Of a stretch of DNA of 5,608 bases, positions 4,685 through 5,608 are shown one piece after another. The position numbers were made by a program, and so were the translations under genes. The stretch covers positions 1 through 5,608 of the forward strand of contig CAZBGL010000350.1 in the NCBI GenBank assembly GCA_964491375.1, in the 5' to 3' direction. The notes under the pieces are model-generated. The model ran no database searches. It was not told the DNA's origin and worked only from the letters and a program-made list of their open reading frames with translations. The DNA is from CAZBGL01 sp964491375 (GTDB lineage Bacteria; Desulfobacterota; Deferrisomatia; Deferrisomatales; Deferrisomataceae). How positions within the stretch are numbered: position 1 is the stretch's first letter; each line of letters starts with the position of its first letter.

Positions 4685-5608
4685 ATGAAAGTGCTTCACG
4701 TTTTAAATCATAGTCTTCCGCTGCAAAGCGGCTACACGTTTCGGAGCCGGAACATCTTCCGGTGCCAGGCCGGGCAGGGCTTCCGGCCGGTGGTGGTGAC
4801 CTCGCCAAAGCACGAGGAATCGTGGGAGGGCGCATGGGCCCCTGAGGAAGAGATCGACGGGGTCCGGTACTACCGGTCCGGAAAAGCGACCGGTCCGCCG
4901 GTTCCTTTCCTCTCGGAACGCGCCCTGATGAAACGCCTGGAGCGCCGTTTGTTCGAAGTGGCGCGGGTGGAACGGCCGTCGGTGATCCACGCCCACAGCC
5001 CGGTGCTCAACGTGCTCCCGGCCTTGCGCGTGGGTCGGCGGCTGGGCATTCCGGTGGTGTACGAGATCCGGGCCTTCTGGGAGGACGCAGGGGCCGACCA
5101 GGGAACGTACCGGGAATGGGGGCTCAAATACCGGATGGTGCGGGCCGCGGAAACCTGGGCCTGCCGCCGGTGTGACCACGTGTTCACGATTTGCGAAGGC
5201 CTCAAACGCGATCTTGTCGCGAGGGGGCTGGCCGACGACCGGATCACCGTGGTCCCCAACGCGGTGAACCCCGAGGAGTTCTCTCCGGTCCCCCCTGACC
5301 CCGACCTGGCCAGGAAATGGGGGGTGGAAGGGCGGTTCACGGTCGGGTTCCTGGGCTCCTTCTTCCACTTCGAGGGCCTGGACCTGTTGTTGGATTCGGT
5401 GGCTCACCTGAACGGTGCCCTCCCCGATCTGAAGGCGTTGCTCGTGGGCGGGGGAGAAATGCAGGAACGCCTGCGCCAGCAGGCGAGCGCCCTCGGAATC
5501 GAAAAGCACGTCGTGTTCACGGGCCGTCGGCCGCACCACGAAATGCCCGGGTTGTATGCGCTGGTGGACCTGCTGGCGTTCCCGCGAAAGCGCATTCGCT
5601 TGACCGAG
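4685..5608 (+). CDS. Group-1 (GT4-like) glycosyltransferase of the exosortase A / PEP-CTERM polysaccharide system, 3' truncated by window edge
   Basis: The frame is open from ATG 4685 to the window end, giving 308 of an expected roughly 400 residues. The N-terminal Rossmann domain begins MKVLHVLNHSLPLQSGYTFR and contains HAHSPVLN (102-109), VGRRLGIPVVYEIRAFWEDA (116-135) and TICEGLKRD (168-176). The C-terminal domain begins near VVPNAVNPEEF (189-199) and shows GFLGSFFHFEGLD (221-233), LLVGGGE (252-258) and FTGRRPH (278-284). It ends at PRKRIRLTE, just before the expected E-x7-E region that binds the nucleotide-sugar donor. The whole pattern, especially SGYTFRS, HAHSPVLN and YE-I-RAFWEDA, matches my memory of the TIGR04063-type XrtA-associated glycosyltransferases. 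It would transfer a sugar from a nucleotide donor to a growing lipid-linked glycan at the inner face of the cytoplasmic membrane; donor and acceptor are unknown. The kinase gene ends 29 bases upstream. Confidence 0.93.
   Translation, partial: MKVLHVLNHSLPLQSGYTFRSRNIFRCQAGQGFRPVVVTSPKHEESWEGAWAPEEEIDGVRYYRSGKATGPPVPFLSERALMKRLERRLFEVARVERPSVIHAHSPVLNVLPALRVGRRLGIPVVYEIRAFWEDAGADQGTYREWGLKYRMVRAAETWACRRCDHVFTICEGLKRDLVARGLADDRITVVPNAVNPEEFSPVPPDPDLARKWGVEGRFTVGFLGSFFHFEGLDLLLDSVAHLNGALPDLKALLVGGGEMQERLRQQASALGIEKHVVFTGRRPHHEMPGLYALVDLLAFPRKRIRLTE

Noticed and set aside
4703..5539. Minus-strand open frame of 278 codons opposite the glycosyltransferase
   Set aside because: The plus strand encodes an unmistakable glycosyltransferase here; the antisense product has no motif.

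Overview
The window is about two-thirds GC and is packed with genes on the plus strand. It reads as an internal piece of an exopolysaccharide or surface-polysaccharide biosynthesis locus of a high-GC Gram-negative bacterium. The best clue is the last gene. Its protein matches, from memory of the family, the group-1 glycosyltransferases that accompany exosortase A (XrtA/PEP-CTERM) systems, with signatures such as an N-terminal HSLP-x-x-SGYTFRS, HAHSPVLN, YEIRAFWEDA, and PR-x-x-x-RLTE at the window end. Those systems occur mostly in Proteobacteria and related phyla. Nothing here fixes the taxon more finely, and neither the exosortase nor any PEP-CTERM protein lies inside the window.

Layout, left to right: (1) 2-409, the C-terminal end of a class III PLP-dependent aminotransferase, cut by the window edge and carrying an unusual Arg-rich tail; (2) 414-1592, an alpha/alpha-toroid protein of the VpsJ / six-hairpin type; (3) a 169-base gap, 1593-1761, with no secure gene, only a doubtful 43-codon reading frame; (4) 1762-2817, a NodB-type polysaccharide deacetylase; (5) 2814-3830, a GNAT-type acyltransferase that looks like two GNAT-like halves in tandem, overlapping the deacetylase by ATGA; (6) 3843-4655, a small-molecule kinase of the aminoglycoside-phosphotransferase fold; (7) 4685 to the window end, the XrtA-type glycosyltransferase, cut by the right edge. 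There are no rRNAs, tRNAs, CRISPR arrays, insertion sequences or clear intrinsic terminators.

Spacing (4-base gap, 169-base gap, 4-base overlap, 12-base gap, 29-base gap) suggests one or two transcription units, the only plausible internal promoter region being 1593-1761. Functionally (inference) the genes fit making and decorating a polysaccharide repeat unit. The aminotransferase could supply an amino sugar or other amino precursor, the glycosyltransferase adds a sugar, the GNAT protein adds and the deacetylase removes acyl groups, the kinase may phosphorylate a sugar or lipid-linked intermediate, and the toroid protein may bind, cleave or remodel the polymer. Several GC-rich inverted repeats sit inside the coding regions and are reported as structural curiosities.
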